From contig NZ_SUNB01000006.1 of assembly GCF_007570825.1 (NCBI RefSeq), positions 124,001 to 188,000 of the forward strand: 64,000 bases of DNA, given 5' to 3'. The stretch comes from Pleionea sediminis. Lineage in GTDB: Bacteria > Pseudomonadota > Gammaproteobacteria > Enterobacterales > Kangiellaceae. This document shows positions 34,505 through 43,949 of this stretch, piece after piece. The translations under genes and the position numbers were made by a program. The first letter of the stretch is position 1. Each line of letters begins with the position of its first letter. Under the pieces are notes generated by a model that was not told where the DNA came from, searched no databases, and worked only from the letters and a program-made list of their open reading frames with translations.

Positions 34505-35308
34505 ATGACGCAATTTACTCATTTTTCTACCGCATTTCCCCATGGAAGGCTTCGCGAGGTGTTTAATGGTATTTGGTTTGTAGAAGGCGGCTGGGATATG
34601 CCGGTACCCTTGAAGCCGCGAATAAGTCGCTCGATGACAGTTATTCGGCACGATGATAACTCGCTAACATTGGTTAATAGCCTGCGTTTGAGCGAGGCTG
34701 GTCTGAAAGAGCTTGATAAATTAGGACGAGTTGAGAGAGTCATTCGATTGGCTTCGATGCATGGTGCTGATGATGCATTCTTTCGTGAACGCTATAACGC
34801 AAAAGTGTTTGCGTTAAAGGGGACTCGATACATTCGAGGATTAACAGCAGACACTGATGATATTGAAAGTTACTTTGAGCCTGATGAGTGGTTTGATGAA
34901 AAAACTGGATTGCCAATTCCTGACTCTTGTGTGTGGGTTATGAATAGCCCCAAGTTAAAAGAAGCCTGTGTTCTTTTACAACGTGATGGTGGTATTTTGC
35001 TTGCGGGAGACATGCTACATAACACTCCTGTTCCATCGCCTTATACCAATCGAATTGCTAAGATAGGTATGCGACTGTTCGGTCTTGCTAAGTCATGTAA
35101 TATCGGTGTCGGCTGGTGGATGATGACAAAACCGAGTGGCAGTGAATTACTCGACTTATTGAGTTTGCCTTTTCAACATGTTTTACCCATTCACGGTGAG
35201 CCTGTCATTGGAGATGCCAAAGCAAAGTATCAACCAGCCATCGAGCGATATGCAAAACGATCGCAAAGAAAAAAATGGAGAGGCGAAGTTCAAGAGAGTT
35301 TGAATTAG
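34505..35308 (+). CDS. MBL-fold protein (DUF4336-like)
   Basis: A 267-residue protein with no signal peptide. It has the broad layout of a metallo-beta-lactamase fold: an opening strand pair (FNGIWFVEGGWDM), SMHGADDAFF in the place of the HxHxDH region, AGDMLHN and LPIHGEPV as late metal-ligand positions. The HxHxDH motif is degenerate, so catalysis is uncertain; DUF4336-type proteins show the same loss. GGAGG at about 34495 precedes the ATG. Divergent from the lipid operon; a functional link is possible but unsupported. Confidence 0.62.
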   Translation: MTQFTHFSTAFPHGRLREVFNGIWFVEGGWDMPVPLKPRISRSMTVIRHDDNSLTLVNSLRLSEAGLKELDKLGRVERVIRLASMHGADDAFFRERYNAKVFALKGTRYIRGLTADTDDIESYFEPDEWFDEKTGLPIPDSCVWVMNSPKLKEACVLLQRDGGILLAGDMLHNTPVPSPYTNRIAKIGMRLFGLAKSCNIGVGWWMMTKPSGSELLDLLSLPFQHVLPIHGEPVIGDAKAKYQPAIERYAKRSQRKKWRGEVQESLN

Positions 35309-35602
35309 AAATTTAGAATTGAGATCCTCGCTAAGGATGGCTGTTACTGTTTCTATCATAATGTAGATATTATAGGTTATAAAATTCTTACCACATTAAT
35401 TAACGTTACTGTCAGTAGGCTAAAGATTGTTCTAGCCTATATTGTGAGCACGAACAGACTCAATCGCCTTTGATAGCTTATTCAGCTTGAATTCATTATC
35501 GTTTACTTAAGATATCTCACGTTTCTTATCACGAGTAAGAGACCAAATAAAAGATATTTAAATTTAATAAATTTGACGTAAACTATTTTTATGGGGATTT
35601 CG

Positions 35603-37168
35603 ATGAATAATGTAACGATTAAGTTATGTTGTATTTTATTTTTTGTCGCTCTTACGGCGTGTAAAACAGATAATAACGGCGATAGAAAACCGCCAGTGTT
35701 GACTTTAAACGGAGAGAAAGAAGTTACGATTTTCGAAGGTCATTTATTTAAAGATGATAGTGCTACTGCGATAGATGACGTCGATGGCGTGTTAGAAGTA
35801 AAAATTGATACGGATTTAGATATTAATCAAGTGGGAACCCAGGTTCTTGTATATCGAGCGACTGACCAGTCAGGTAATACCGCTACAGTAGAGCGAATTG
35901 TCCATGTTAATCCTTATGCAGCTTTTGTAACTCAGTGGAATAATGTTGAAAAGGTTCGCATTCAAACGCATACATCAGAAGGTGAGTTGGATGATGCTGC
36001 AGAATACGAAATAGATTATTTTATCGACTGGGGAGACGGAAGAATTGATCACATTCAGTCGCCAGTAGCCATTCATAATTATGCCGAACAAGGAAACTAC
36101 GAAATCAGTATTCGTGGTCAATTCCCTGGCCCTAAAATGTTGTGTAGTCAGGACGGTTTTAATGCTGTGTTGCAGTGGGGTGATATTGAATATCGTTCTA
36201 TGGAGAATGCGTTTGGTGATTGTTCTGAAGTCAGCGGAATATCCATTCTTGCTAATGACTCGCCTAATTTATCTTCAGTAAAATCGATGCGAAGTCTTTT
36301 TCAGGACGTAATCTTATTAAGTGCAGATTTGAGTCAATGGGATGTGTCTAATGTTGAAGATATGAGCTATATGTTTTTTTCCGCAGAGTCTTTTGGCGGA
36401 GAGGGAATAGATAACTGGGATGTTTCTTCAGTAAAAGACATGAGTAACATGTTTGCAGAAACAGATGAGTATGGTGATGATTTAAGTAATTGGGATGTTT
36501 CAAATGTTGAGAATATGAGTGGCATGTTTAAGCATTCTCGAGGTTTTTATCGGAATATTAGCAATTGGAATGTATCTAACGTAAAAGACATGAGCTATAT
36601 GTTTTCAAATGTATGGGCTGCACTCGTAGATTTAAGCGAGTGGGATGTGAGCAACGTTCAAAATATGGAAGGCATGTTTGCAGATACAGTGCAATTTAAT
36701 CCGGATGTTAGCCAATGGAATGTTTCCAAAGTGACTAATATGAATTACATGTTTTACTGGGCGGAAAGATTTGATCAAAACATAAGTCAGTGGAATGTAT
36801 CTAATGTTGAGTCGATGCGTGGTATGTTTTATGGCGCGCATAAGTTTACTCATGACCTAAGTCAATGGGATGTTTCGAAGGTTCATGACATGAGTTTGAT
36901 GTTTTTCCTTGCGATGGACTTTAATGCCAACATTAGCTCTTGGAATATTTCAAATGTGACGACAATGGAAGATATGTTTTACGCTGTTGAAGGCGTGGCA
37001 GAATATTATGATGATATATTAATCGCTTGGAGCAGGCTACCGGTTCAGACAGGAGTTAAGTTTAATGGTGGGCGTTATGCAAGCTATTCGATCGATACTC
37101 AGGCAGCGAGAGATGTTTTAACGCAAGTGTTTAATTGGGATATCAGTGATGCCGGTTTAAGGGAGTAG
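35603..37168 (+). CDS. BspA-like DUF285 repeat lipoprotein
   Basis: A 521-residue lipoprotein starting at the ATG at 35603 with GGGGA upstream (an in-frame ATG at 35591 has none). Lipobox LTAC at about 18-21. Residues about 30-105 form a DUF5011 Ig-like domain (VTIFEGHLFKDDSATAIDDVDG), about 110-170 a PKD-like strand domain, then nine DUF285/BspA-like repeats of 25-26 residues with the core W-D-V-S-N-V-x-x-M-x-x-M-F (about 242-465). Such repeats form solenoids on surfaces and often bind host or matrix material. A terminator follows. Single gene. Confidence 0.8.
   Translation: MNNVTIKLCCILFFVALTACKTDNNGDRKPPVLTLNGEKEVTIFEGHLFKDDSATAIDDVDGVLEVKIDTDLDINQVGTQVLVYRATDQSGNTATVERIVHVNPYAAFVTQWNNVEKVRIQTHTSEGELDDAAEYEIDYFIDWGDGRIDHIQSPVAIHNYAEQGNYEISIRGQFPGPKMLCSQDGFNAVLQWGDIEYRSMENAFGDCSEVSGISILANDSPNLSSVKSMRSLFQDVILLSADLSQWDVSNVEDMSYMFFSAESFGGEGIDNWDVSSVKDMSNMFAETDEYGDDLSNWDVSNVENMSGMFKHSRGFYRNISNWNVSNVKDMSYMFSNVWAALVDLSEWDVSNVQNMEGMFADTVQFNPDVSQWNVSKVTNMNYMFYWAERFDQNISQWNVSNVESMRGMFYGAHKFTHDLSQWDVSKVHDMSLMFFLAMDFNANISSWNISNVTTMEDMFYAVEGVAEYYDDILIAWSRLPVQTGVKFNGGRYASYSIDTQAARDVLTQVFNWDISDAGLRE
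36326..36997 (+). repeat. Nine tandem 75-bp coding repeats
   Basis: Nine units of about 75 bases (one of 78) encode the W[DN]VS[NSK]V..M...MF solenoid repeats of the lipoprotein. Units differ by 30-50 percent at DNA level, so the array is old and selected at protein level. Confidence 0.85.
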
Positions 37169-37194
37169 TTGCTTTACATTTAAAGATAGAAGAT

Positions 37195-37228
37195 AAAAAA
37201 GCCTCGTATGAAAATATGAGGCTTTTTT
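37195..37228. terminator. Bidirectional terminator between convergent genes
   Basis: AAAAAAGCCTCGTAT (37195-37209), loop GAAA, ATATGAGGCTTTTTT (37214-37228). A and T tracts on both sides serve the lipoprotein gene on the plus strand and the beta-barrel gene on the minus strand. Confidence 0.92.
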
Positions 37229-37244
37229 ATCAAAAGATTAAGCT

Positions 37245-37754
37245 TTAAAACTTAAACGTTACACCAACATTAAATGTTTTTGCTTCAAGCTCGTCCGTAT
37301 CGAAGAGTCTTGTCCACTCAAAGTTTATCGATGCATTGTCTTCGAACATGACATCCAAACCTAACCCGTATGAAAATCCGCCTTCGTCGTCAGAAATTGA
37401 TCCGAGATCACTTCGTAAATCAAACTCAGCGTAAGAGTATCCAAGTACACCATATAGATTTAAAACTTTGTCAGGTGTTGTATTTAACTTCCCATACACA
37501 CCATACATATAATCGACATCGGCTTTACCATTGATAGCTTCCATTCCATCAATAGAGTCTTTACTAAAACCTTTTGCAACTCGGCCTTCGACAGAAAATA
37601 ATGGATTAATTTCATAACCACCACGTAATGTGATTGCGGTAGGTGTTGAATCTTCTGCATTGATAATTGAATAGTTGCCACCAAAATTAGTATCTGCAGA
37701 TGCCTGTAAAGACAATGTGCCAGCAATGGCTAATGTTAAAAGACGACGCTTCAT
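37245..37754 (-). CDS. Outer-membrane beta-barrel protein (OmpA/porin-like 8-strand)
   Basis: A 169-residue outer-membrane protein. Signal peptide about 1-20 (MKRRLLTLAIAGTLSLQASA). The mature part alternates short amphipathic strands with turns and ends in the C-terminal phenylalanine signature FNVGVTFKF. Length fits an eight-stranded barrel of the OMP_b-brl type. It may be a receptor or adhesin; no enzymatic motif. Single gene, terminator shared with the convergent lipoprotein. Confidence 0.75.
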   Translation of the reverse strand: MKRRLLTLAIAGTLSLQASADTNFGGNYSIINAEDSTPTAITLRGGYEINPLFSVEGRVAKGFSKDSIDGMEAINGKADVDYMYGVYGKLNTTPDKVLNLYGVLGYSYAEFDLRSDLGSISDDEGGFSYGLGLDVMFEDNASINFEWTRLFDTDELEAKTFNVGVTFKF

Positions 37755-37996
37755 AGAATCTCTCCTTAGCTAATCATTAAATAAAATGTGTCTTATTAAA
37801 AAAACGTGCGGATTAAAACACAAGTGACTTTACTTTTCGTGTTGGCTTTCACATTTATTAATGAATAATTGCGGGATCCAATGAATGTGTGAATATTTAA
37901 CAAACATATCAAAAGAGTTGGTTTATATTTGACCAATTACCAGCGTTATTGTCGGTGAGGAAAACGTTAAAATAAAAGAAGGTGTTGATCGTTATA

Positions 37997-38623
37997 TTAA
38001 TCAACACTGCTGTTATTGTTTAACGGCCAGCCTCCGAGGGCTTTGTAGCGATTGACCATCGTACAAAATAAATCGGCTGTTTTTTCGGTGTCGTACAACG
38101 CGGAGTGAGCTTCTGTATTATCAAAACCAACACCAGCAGTTTGGCACGCTTTTGCCAAAACGGTTTGTCCAAAACAAAGCGCAGCGAGTGCAGCGGTATC
38201 GAAGGTTGAAAACGGGTGAAATGGATTGCGTTTTATGGCATTGCGCTCAGCAGCTGTTTTAACAAAATTGAGATCGAACGTTGGATTATGGCCAACCAGG
38301 ATTGAGCGTTGGCATTCTGCGTTTTTCTGTCCTTTGCGAATAAACTTGAACAATTCTTTTATCGCTTCGATTTCGTGTATTGCGCCGCGTAGAGGGTTAT
38401 AAGGATCGATGCCCGTAACATCTAATGCTGCCTGTTCAATATTGGCGCCATCGAATGGCTCAACATGCGCATGGAATGTTTGATCTTTCACCAAACGACT
38501 TTCACCGTCGAATTTTAGCGTAATGGCTGCAACTTCTAATAATGCATCGGTTTCGTGATTAAAACCTCCGGTTTCAACATCGACAACTACTGGAAAAAAT
38601 CCACGAAATCGTTTTGCGAGCAT
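37997..38623 (-). CDS. rnt: Ribonuclease T
   Basis: A 208-residue DEDD exonuclease that trims tRNA and other RNA 3' ends. Exo [11 protein letters not shown] gives D and E, Exo [14 protein letters not shown] a D, and Exo [15 protein letters not shown] the H and D. Length is close to E. coli RNase T (215). Divergent from motY, an arrangement also known in Vibrio and other marine gammaproteobacteria, where rnt and motY are neighbours. Confidence 0.93.
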   Translation of the reverse strand: MLAKRFRGFFPVVVDVETGGFNHETDALLEVAAITLKFDGESRLVKDQTFHAHVEPFDGANIEQAALDVTGIDPYNPLRGAIHEIEAIKELFKFIRKGQKNAECQRSILVGHNPTFDLNFVKTAAERNAIKRNPFHPFSTFDTAALAALCFGQTVLAKACQTAGVGFDNTEAHSALYDTEKTADLFCTMVNRYKALGGWPLNNNSSVD

Positions 38624-38734
38624 AATGGTTCCTGATCAAAGCTTAAGCCGGGCATTGTCTTATATTTTAAAGGTAACCTCCAGAGTCAATGGGCTGGCAA
38701 TTGAAATAAAACAAGAAATTAATGATTTCGATGC

Positions 38735-38761
38735 TCAAGTCGCATGTTTATGGGCCGATAA
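38735..38761 (+). promoter_or_regulatory. Sigma-28 (FliA) promoter of motY
   Basis: TCAAGTCG (38735-38742), an 11-base spacer, GCCGATAA (38754-38761). The -10 is the exact sigma-28 consensus and the -35 fits TCAAGT forms known in gammaproteobacteria. Transcription should start near 38770, about 66 bases before motY. Confidence 0.75.
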
Positions 38762-38836
38762 GTCTGATAAGAAACTGATTTGAAGGCCCTGTTTCCTTTG
38801 TTGCAGAAAGGCCGATTCTGAATTTAGTAGAGAACC

Positions 38837-39721
38837 ATGATTCGACGATTAAGCGCTTTATTGCTGACTTTTTGTGTACTCTTTTCGGTTGGGGCCGGTG
38901 CCGAGTTTCGTACTTATTTGGCTGATATTGAACAATCTAAATGGTCTTTTTCAGGGAATCCAGTCCGCTGCGAATTAAAACATAAAATTCCTCGATACGG
39001 AGAAGCGGTCTTCTTCGCCCGTGCGAGTCGTACGCCAAACATGGCTTTTGTGCTTGATAGTATGCGTAATCGGCTTAAAACCGACCGTTTAATTGGCGTT
39101 AGAGCAATAGCGCCAACTTGGCGGCCAGGTAAACGAGCAGTACAAATGGACTCTGTCAGTGCCATTCCTGGTGAAAAGACGCTCAATATACTCGACGATT
39201 CCGCTTGGAAACTGTTGGTGGCCTTGGAGCAGGGAATGAATCCGGCGTTTTATTACCGCGACTTCGAAGATAAGCGAGATAGGGTAGCGATTGCCTTGTC
39301 CGCTGTGAATTTTCAGTCGGTATACGATAATTTTTTAACCTGTGTTGAATCTTTACTGCGCTATGATTTCTGGGAAATCCAGTACACCATGGTGAATTTT
39401 GGCTTCAATAAGTCGAACTTAACTAACGATGACAAACATAAGTTGGATGTTTTGTCCGAGTTTCTGAAGTACGATCCTGACATTCAAGTTGTGTTGGTGG
39501 AAGGGCATACGGATAGTATTGCTTTTCGTCGATATAACAAGGCCCTAGGCCATCGTCGTGCAAATTCTGTGAAGGCTTATTTAGTCAATAAGGGCGTTAA
39601 TCCGGGCAAAATAGTGACTCGTTCTCACGGCGAGCGGCGTCCACTGGAAAGCAACCATACCCCCGAGGGACGAGCATTAAACCGTAGAGTGTTCATCACG
39701 TTAAGTAAGACTGAGAGCTGA
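38837..39721 (+). CDS. motY: Flagellar stator protein MotY
   Basis: A 294-residue secreted protein with signal peptide (about 1-22), a MotY-specific N-terminal domain (about 23-155) and an OmpA-like peptidoglycan-binding domain (about 175-292: VLVEGHTDSIAFRRYNKALG, EGRALNRRVFI). MotY forms the T-ring around the basal body of sodium-driven polar flagella and holds the stators. A sigma-28 promoter lies upstream, so the gene is part of the late flagellar regulon. Divergent from rnt. Other motility genes are outside the window. Confidence 0.88.
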   Translation: MIRRLSALLLTFCVLFSVGAGAEFRTYLADIEQSKWSFSGNPVRCELKHKIPRYGEAVFFARASRTPNMAFVLDSMRNRLKTDRLIGVRAIAPTWRPGKRAVQMDSVSAIPGEKTLNILDDSAWKLLVALEQGMNPAFYYRDFEDKRDRVAIALSAVNFQSVYDNFLTCVESLLRYDFWEIQYTMVNFGFNKSNLTNDDKHKLDVLSEFLKYDPDIQVVLVEGHTDSIAFRRYNKALGHRRANSVKAYLVNKGVNPGKIVTRSHGERRPLESNHTPEGRALNRRVFITLSKTES

Positions 39722-39932
39722 TCGACTCGATTAGAACATTTATTTGCTTACCGTTACCAATTTCCCGAACCGATCTTCCCGGAGAAGTTTTTCTGCTACC
39801 GTTTGAGCTTAATTCAGACAAGGTTGTCCTATTTTTAATCAGTAAATTCCATAAATGTGAATTTTGGCATTGCCTAAAGAGATAATTTCCGTAATATCCC
39901 CACCATTCTTACACCTATTCAGGAAATTAACT

Positions 39933-40451
39933 GTGCATATCATTATTGGAGCTATTTCTGCTATCGCCGGGCTAATTTGGGCGATTACAGCGTTGCGAAA
40001 TTCAGGGTTCGACCCTAATTCTCTTAATCCATTTTTATGGTTACGTCGTCGTAACTGGGAAAAGAAATTAGGGACTAAACCGATGCATGCGCTTACTCAA
40101 CCTTTGGAGGCTTCTGCCTTATTGTTGGTTGCAGCGGCCCAGTTCAGCGGTGATCTTTCGCGTGATGGTAAGCAAGAACTTATCAAAATGTTTGAAGATG
40201 AGTTTGGAATTGAGCATTCATTTGCGAAAGAATTGTATGGCTCGTCCGTTTATTTATTAAAAGATTGCGGCCAACTCAAAGCAGAGGTGCGACATATTCT
40301 TGCTCCCTCTAAATCTGAATTCACAGTAGAACAAAAAAATTCATTTCGAAAGATGCTTGATCGTGCTGTGGTAATTGAAGGTCAACCATCTAACGATCTG
40401 AGCGAGGTTTTGGCAGCAATTGAGAAAGAACTCGATTTAACAGCGGCTTGA
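39933..40451 (+). CDS. TerB-like domain protein with N-terminal membrane anchor
   Basis: A 172-residue protein starting at a GTG at 39933 (AGGAAA at 39921-39926); the frame is open to a TTG at 39864 without a binding site. An N-terminal membrane segment (MHIIIGAISAIAGLIWAITA) is followed by a helical TerB-like bundle (about 55-165: LEASALLLVAAAQFSGDLSR, ELIKMFEDEFGI). TerB-like domains bind metal ions at the membrane in stress-related systems. No ter genes are near. Terminator downstream. Confidence 0.68.
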   Translation: MHIIIGAISAIAGLIWAITALRNSGFDPNSLNPFLWLRRRNWEKKLGTKPMHALTQPLEASALLLVAAAQFSGDLSRDGKQELIKMFEDEFGIEHSFAKELYGSSVYLLKDCGQLKAEVRHILAPSKSEFTVEQKNSFRKMLDRAVVIEGQPSNDLSEVLAAIEKELDLTAA

Positions 40452-40487
40452 TTCAAAGAAAGTTTCTATGCAATCCTAGCTTTTGGC

Positions 40488-40538
40488 AGTCCTTAACTTT
40501 TGAATACTGTTATTTAGTCGTTAAGTTAAGGACTTTCA
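40488..40538 (+). terminator. Terminator between the TerB-like gene and nth
   Basis: Perfect 12-base arms AGTCCTTAACTT (40488-40499) and AAGTTAAGGACT (40523-40534) with a 23-base loop, followed by TTTC. The long loop and short T run make it less certain; it lies between convergent genes. Confidence 0.55.
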
Positions 40539-40577
40539 AACACCATTGAGTTGATTGGCGAATGACAGTCTTGCCAA

Positions 40578-41213
40578 TTAGATTTCCGTTTTTTGTTTGT
40601 ACTCACATAAATCTTCAATTATGCAGGAGCCACATCGTGGTTTACGAGCAACACAAGTGTAGCGTCCGTGCAGAATAAGCCAATGATGAGCATCTATTAA
40701 ATAATCTTTTGGTACGAATTTAAGCAGTTTTTTTTCAACTTCCAGTACTGTTTTTCCTGGCGCGACTTTCGTACGATTGGACACTCGATAAATATGAGTA
40801 TCGACGGCCATAGTCGGTTGACCAAAAGCAGTATTTAAAACAACGTTTGCCGTTTTTCTGCCAACGCCAGGTAAGGCTTCGAGCGCCTCTCGATTATCAG
40901 GTACTTCTGAGTTGTGAAGATCGATCAATGCTTTACATGTTTTGATAACATTTGCAGCTTTAGAATTGTAAAGACCAATGGTTTTAATGTATTCCTTAAG
41001 ACCTTCAACACCCAAAGCATAGATAGCTTCAGGTGTATTGGCGATCGGATATAGTTTTCGAGTGGCTTTGTTGACGCCGACATCGGTGGCTTGTGCTGAT
41101 AATATAACAGCAACTAACAATTCAAATGGAGTTGTATATTCTAGTTCGGTCGTTGGTTTAGGATTATTTTCTTTAAACCGTCGAAAAATTTCTTCGCGTT
41201 TCGTTTTATTCAT
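40578..41213 (-). CDS. nth: Endonuclease III
   Basis: A 211-residue DNA glycosylase/AP lyase that removes oxidised pyrimidines. I start it at the ATG at 41213, which aligns with MNKxKR of E. coli Nth; the 22 extra residues of the longer frame overlap nothing useful. The helix-hairpin-helix LPGVGRKTANVV holds the catalytic lysine, VDTH the catalytic aspartate, and four cysteines near the C terminus (C-x6-C-x2-C-x5-C) bind the 4Fe-4S cluster. It begins 35 bases after hutI on the minus strand, probably with its own promoter. E. coli usually has it after rsx genes, absent here. Confidence 0.95.
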   Translation of the reverse strand: MNKTKREEIFRRFKENNPKPTTELEYTTPFELLVAVILSAQATDVGVNKATRKLYPIANTPEAIYALGVEGLKEYIKTIGLYNSKAANVIKTCKALIDLHNSEVPDNREALEALPGVGRKTANVVLNTAFGQPTMAVDTHIYRVSNRTKVAPGKTVLEVEKKLLKFVPKDYLIDAHHWLILHGRYTCVARKPRCGSCIIEDLCEYKQKTEI

Positions 41214-41247
41214 AACAATTGATTCAAACTTCGAATAAGAAAAGAGA

Positions 41248-42501
41248 TTAAATGAGTTTGTCGAGCACAGGTTCGCCATTTTTCACGACGCCAACGCAAG
41301 GATTGTGACCAAATGCGTAAGGAAGTTCACAAGGAGCTTTAATATCCCAAATGGCAAAATCTGCACGTTTACCAACAGCGAGAGTTCCAAGTTCTTTTTG
41401 TAAACCTAATGCTTTTGCCGCGTTTATCGTAACGGCACGTAATGTTTCTTCGGGTGTCATACGAAATAGAGTGCAGCCCATATTGAGCATAAGCAATAGC
41501 GATGTGCAGGGTGCACTGCCTGGATTACAGTCGGTTGCCAGTGCCATAGGTACTTTGTATTCTCTCAGCCATTCTATGGGGGGCACTTGTTTTTCGTGCA
41601 AGTAATAGAAAGCTGCGGGAAGTAAAACGGCGACTGTTCCTGAGCTAGCGATGGCGGCAATGCCTTCTTCACTCACATACTCTAAATGATCTACTGATAA
41701 TGCTTTGTAGCTTGCGGCAAGTTGAGTGCCTTCTTGATCACTTAATTGTTCCGCATGTAATTTTATCGGCAAGTCTGCGTTTTCAGCTGCGGCGAAAACT
41801 TTTTCAACTTGTTCTTTCGAAAACCCAATATTTTCACAAAAAGCATCAACAGCATCGGCTAAGTTATGCTCGACCACTTGTGGTAATACTTCGTCACACA
41901 AATAGCTAATGTAGTCATCGGGATTTTCTTTATACTCAGGTGGAACCGCGTGGGCGCCTAAAAAGGTGGTTTTAATGGTTGCCGGAATTTGTTCTTCTAA
42001 TGCGCGAGCTACTTTTAGCATTTTTATTTCGGTTTCTAAATCAAGGCCATATCCCGATTTAATTTCAATGGTTGTAACGCCTTCACTCAATAGTCTTTCA
42101 ATCCGTTTTATTGCTGAAGCGGTTAATTCGCTTTCGCTAGCAGCGCGAGTGGCTTTAACAGTGGATAAAATACCACCGCCTTGGCGCGCAATTTCTTCGT
42201 AACTAACACCGGTTAAGCGCATTTCGAATTCTTTGGCGCGATTGCCGCCGTAGACAATATGGGTATGGCAATCAATTAATCCGGGCGACAGCCATTTTCC
42301 TTGTAAATCGGTGTAAGAAATATTGAGCTCATCCAATTGCTGCTCAAGGCCGACCGTCATTGGTTCGATGAGTGAAATTCGTCCTTTTTCGGTCGCGATG
42401 ACTGCATTTTCAACAGTGCCATAAGGCAGTTCGTTGTTGAACGTCATTAAGTTTGCGTTGAGCCAAATTCCGTCAGCTTGCTTTAAAGTGTTGAGCGACA
42501 T
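41248..42501 (-). CDS. hutI: Imidazolonepropionase HutI
   Basis: A 417-residue amidohydrolase that opens the imidazolone ring in histidine degradation, giving formimidoyl-glutamate. Metal site: HTHIVYGG (about 77-84), KLHAEQ and SVDHLEY, and the late aspartate in ATDCNPG. Length is standard. It is divergent from hutF with 71 bases between; hutH and hutU are not in the window. No clear HutC operator could be read in the intergenic space. Confidence 0.95.
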   Translation of the reverse strand: MSLNTLKQADGIWLNANLMTFNNELPYGTVENAVIATEKGRISLIEPMTVGLEQQLDELNISYTDLQGKWLSPGLIDCHTHIVYGGNRAKEFEMRLTGVSYEEIARQGGGILSTVKATRAASESELTASAIKRIERLLSEGVTTIEIKSGYGLDLETEIKMLKVARALEEQIPATIKTTFLGAHAVPPEYKENPDDYISYLCDEVLPQVVEHNLADAVDAFCENIGFSKEQVEKVFAAAENADLPIKLHAEQLSDQEGTQLAASYKALSVDHLEYVSEEGIAAIASSGTVAVLLPAAFYYLHEKQVPPIEWLREYKVPMALATDCNPGSAPCTSLLLMLNMGCTLFRMTPEETLRAVTINAAKALGLQKELGTLAVGKRADFAIWDIKAPCELPYAFGHNPCVGVVKNGEPVLDKLI

Positions 42502-42572
42502 AATTATGATTTCTTGATTATTTTAAATTCAAGCAGTATGTTAGCGCGACTGGCAGCGATGGGAAAGTTTCA

Positions 42573-43925
42573 ATGAGATATTACGCAAAAGAAATTCTAC
42601 TGCGCGATGGTTGGGCATCGGATAAAACGATTTTTGTCGAAGACGGCGTGATTATAAAGATAGAGTCTGGTCAAGCAGAACAGGCTGAAATACTGAATGG
42701 ACCTGTCATTCCAGGAATGGTTAACTTGCATTCGCATGCCTTTCAAAAAGCCTTTGTCGGACTAACTGAGTATCAAGCGAATAAAGAAGATTCGTTTTGG
42801 AGCTGGCGTGATTTAATGTATCGATTACTGCAGCGGTTAAACGTTGAAGATATGAATGTGATTGCGCAATACGTTTATGAAGAAATGCTGCTTAATGGTT
42901 ATACAACATGTGCGGAGTTTCATTATTTACATCGCCAGGCTAATGATGTAAACGGCGATTCTTTGGCGGCGTCGCAAGCGGTCATTGAGGCAGCTCGTAC
43001 AGCAGGCATTGGGTTATGCCATTGTCCGGTGTTTTACAGCTATAGTGGTTTCGGCAAAACCGCTCCAGCCAAAGAACAATATCCATTTGTACACAGTTTG
43101 GATGAGTATAAGCATTTGCTTGAACGACTGCAGTCGACTTACGCCAATGATCCTATGGTTAGCTTTGGAATTGCTCCGCATTCTTTACGCGCTGTGTCTG
43201 AGGAACAGTTGCGAGATTTAGCGCAGTGGTGGTCACCACAAGGACCCATTCATCTACACATTGCTGAACAAATCAAAGAAGTGGAGGAGTGCGTCGACTT
43301 TTATGGCCAGCGCCCTGTTGAATGGTTGTTGAAGAACCAGAATGTAAATCAGCGTTGGTGCTTGGTTCACGCGACGCATTTGAATGATATCGAAGTTAGT
43401 CAGTTGGCGAAAACTGGCGCGATTGCTGGAATTTGTCCTCAAACTGAAGCTAATTTAGGTGATGGTATTTTTCCGGGTGTCGAGTTTGTTGCGGCTGAAG
43501 GTGCTTTTGGCATTGGGTCTGACAGTCACATATCCATTTCACCGTGGCATGAGCTTCGATTGTTTGAATATACGCAGCGATTAAGTCATCGAAAGCGCAA
43601 CCGACTTTGCTCTGATGATAATCCAAATGTGGGTAGTTTTCTTTGGCAACATGCGACAAATAGTGGTGCTCAGGTTGTTAATCGTTCAGTTGGTTCATTA
43701 GCTGTCGGTAACAAGGCTGATTGGGTTGTTTTGGATACCAATATTTCAGAACTCGCCGTTCTGTCGGGCGAGCGCTTATTAGATGCAGCCGTGTTTGCCG
43801 TCAATCAAAATCCGGTACTGGACGTTATGGTCCATGGTCAATGGCGTGTTAAGTCTGGAGAATTAATTGGCGAAGGCGTCAAGAACAACTATGTGAAATT
43901 GCTACGCGACAAAGTGGTGAATTAA
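42573..43925 (+). CDS. hutF: Formimidoylglutamate deiminase HutF
   Basis: A 450-residue amidohydrolase that deiminates formimidoyl-glutamate to formyl-glutamate. NLHSHAFQKAF carries the HxH metal pair, HLHIAEQ the third histidine, LVHATHL the fourth, and GSDSHISI the aspartate. Its presence means that histidine is broken down by the five-step route through formyl-glutamate, which also needs a HutG-type formyl-glutamate amidohydrolase, not seen here. It pairs divergently with hutI. Confidence 0.93.
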   Translation: MRYYAKEILLRDGWASDKTIFVEDGVIIKIESGQAEQAEILNGPVIPGMVNLHSHAFQKAFVGLTEYQANKEDSFWSWRDLMYRLLQRLNVEDMNVIAQYVYEEMLLNGYTTCAEFHYLHRQANDVNGDSLAASQAVIEAARTAGIGLCHCPVFYSYSGFGKTAPAKEQYPFVHSLDEYKHLLERLQSTYANDPMVSFGIAPHSLRAVSEEQLRDLAQWWSPQGPIHLHIAEQIKEVEECVDFYGQRPVEWLLKNQNVNQRWCLVHATHLNDIEVSQLAKTGAIAGICPQTEANLGDGIFPGVEFVAAEGAFGIGSDSHISISPWHELRLFEYTQRLSHRKRNRLCSDDNPNVGSFLWQHATNSGAQVVNRSVGSLAVGNKADWVVLDTNISELAVLSGERLLDAAVFAVNQNPVLDVMVHGQWRVKSGELIGEGVKNNYVKLLRDKVVN

Positions 43926-43949
43926 ATTTTTAATACTTTGCTGTTCTGT

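Noticed and set aside
41214-41279. N-terminal extension of Nth by 22 residues
   Set aside because: The frame stays open, but the ATG at 41213 aligns with the known Nth start and nothing in the extension resembles the family.
42502-42572. HutC operator between hutI and hutF
   Set aside because: The 71-base gap contains no clear palindrome that I could support.
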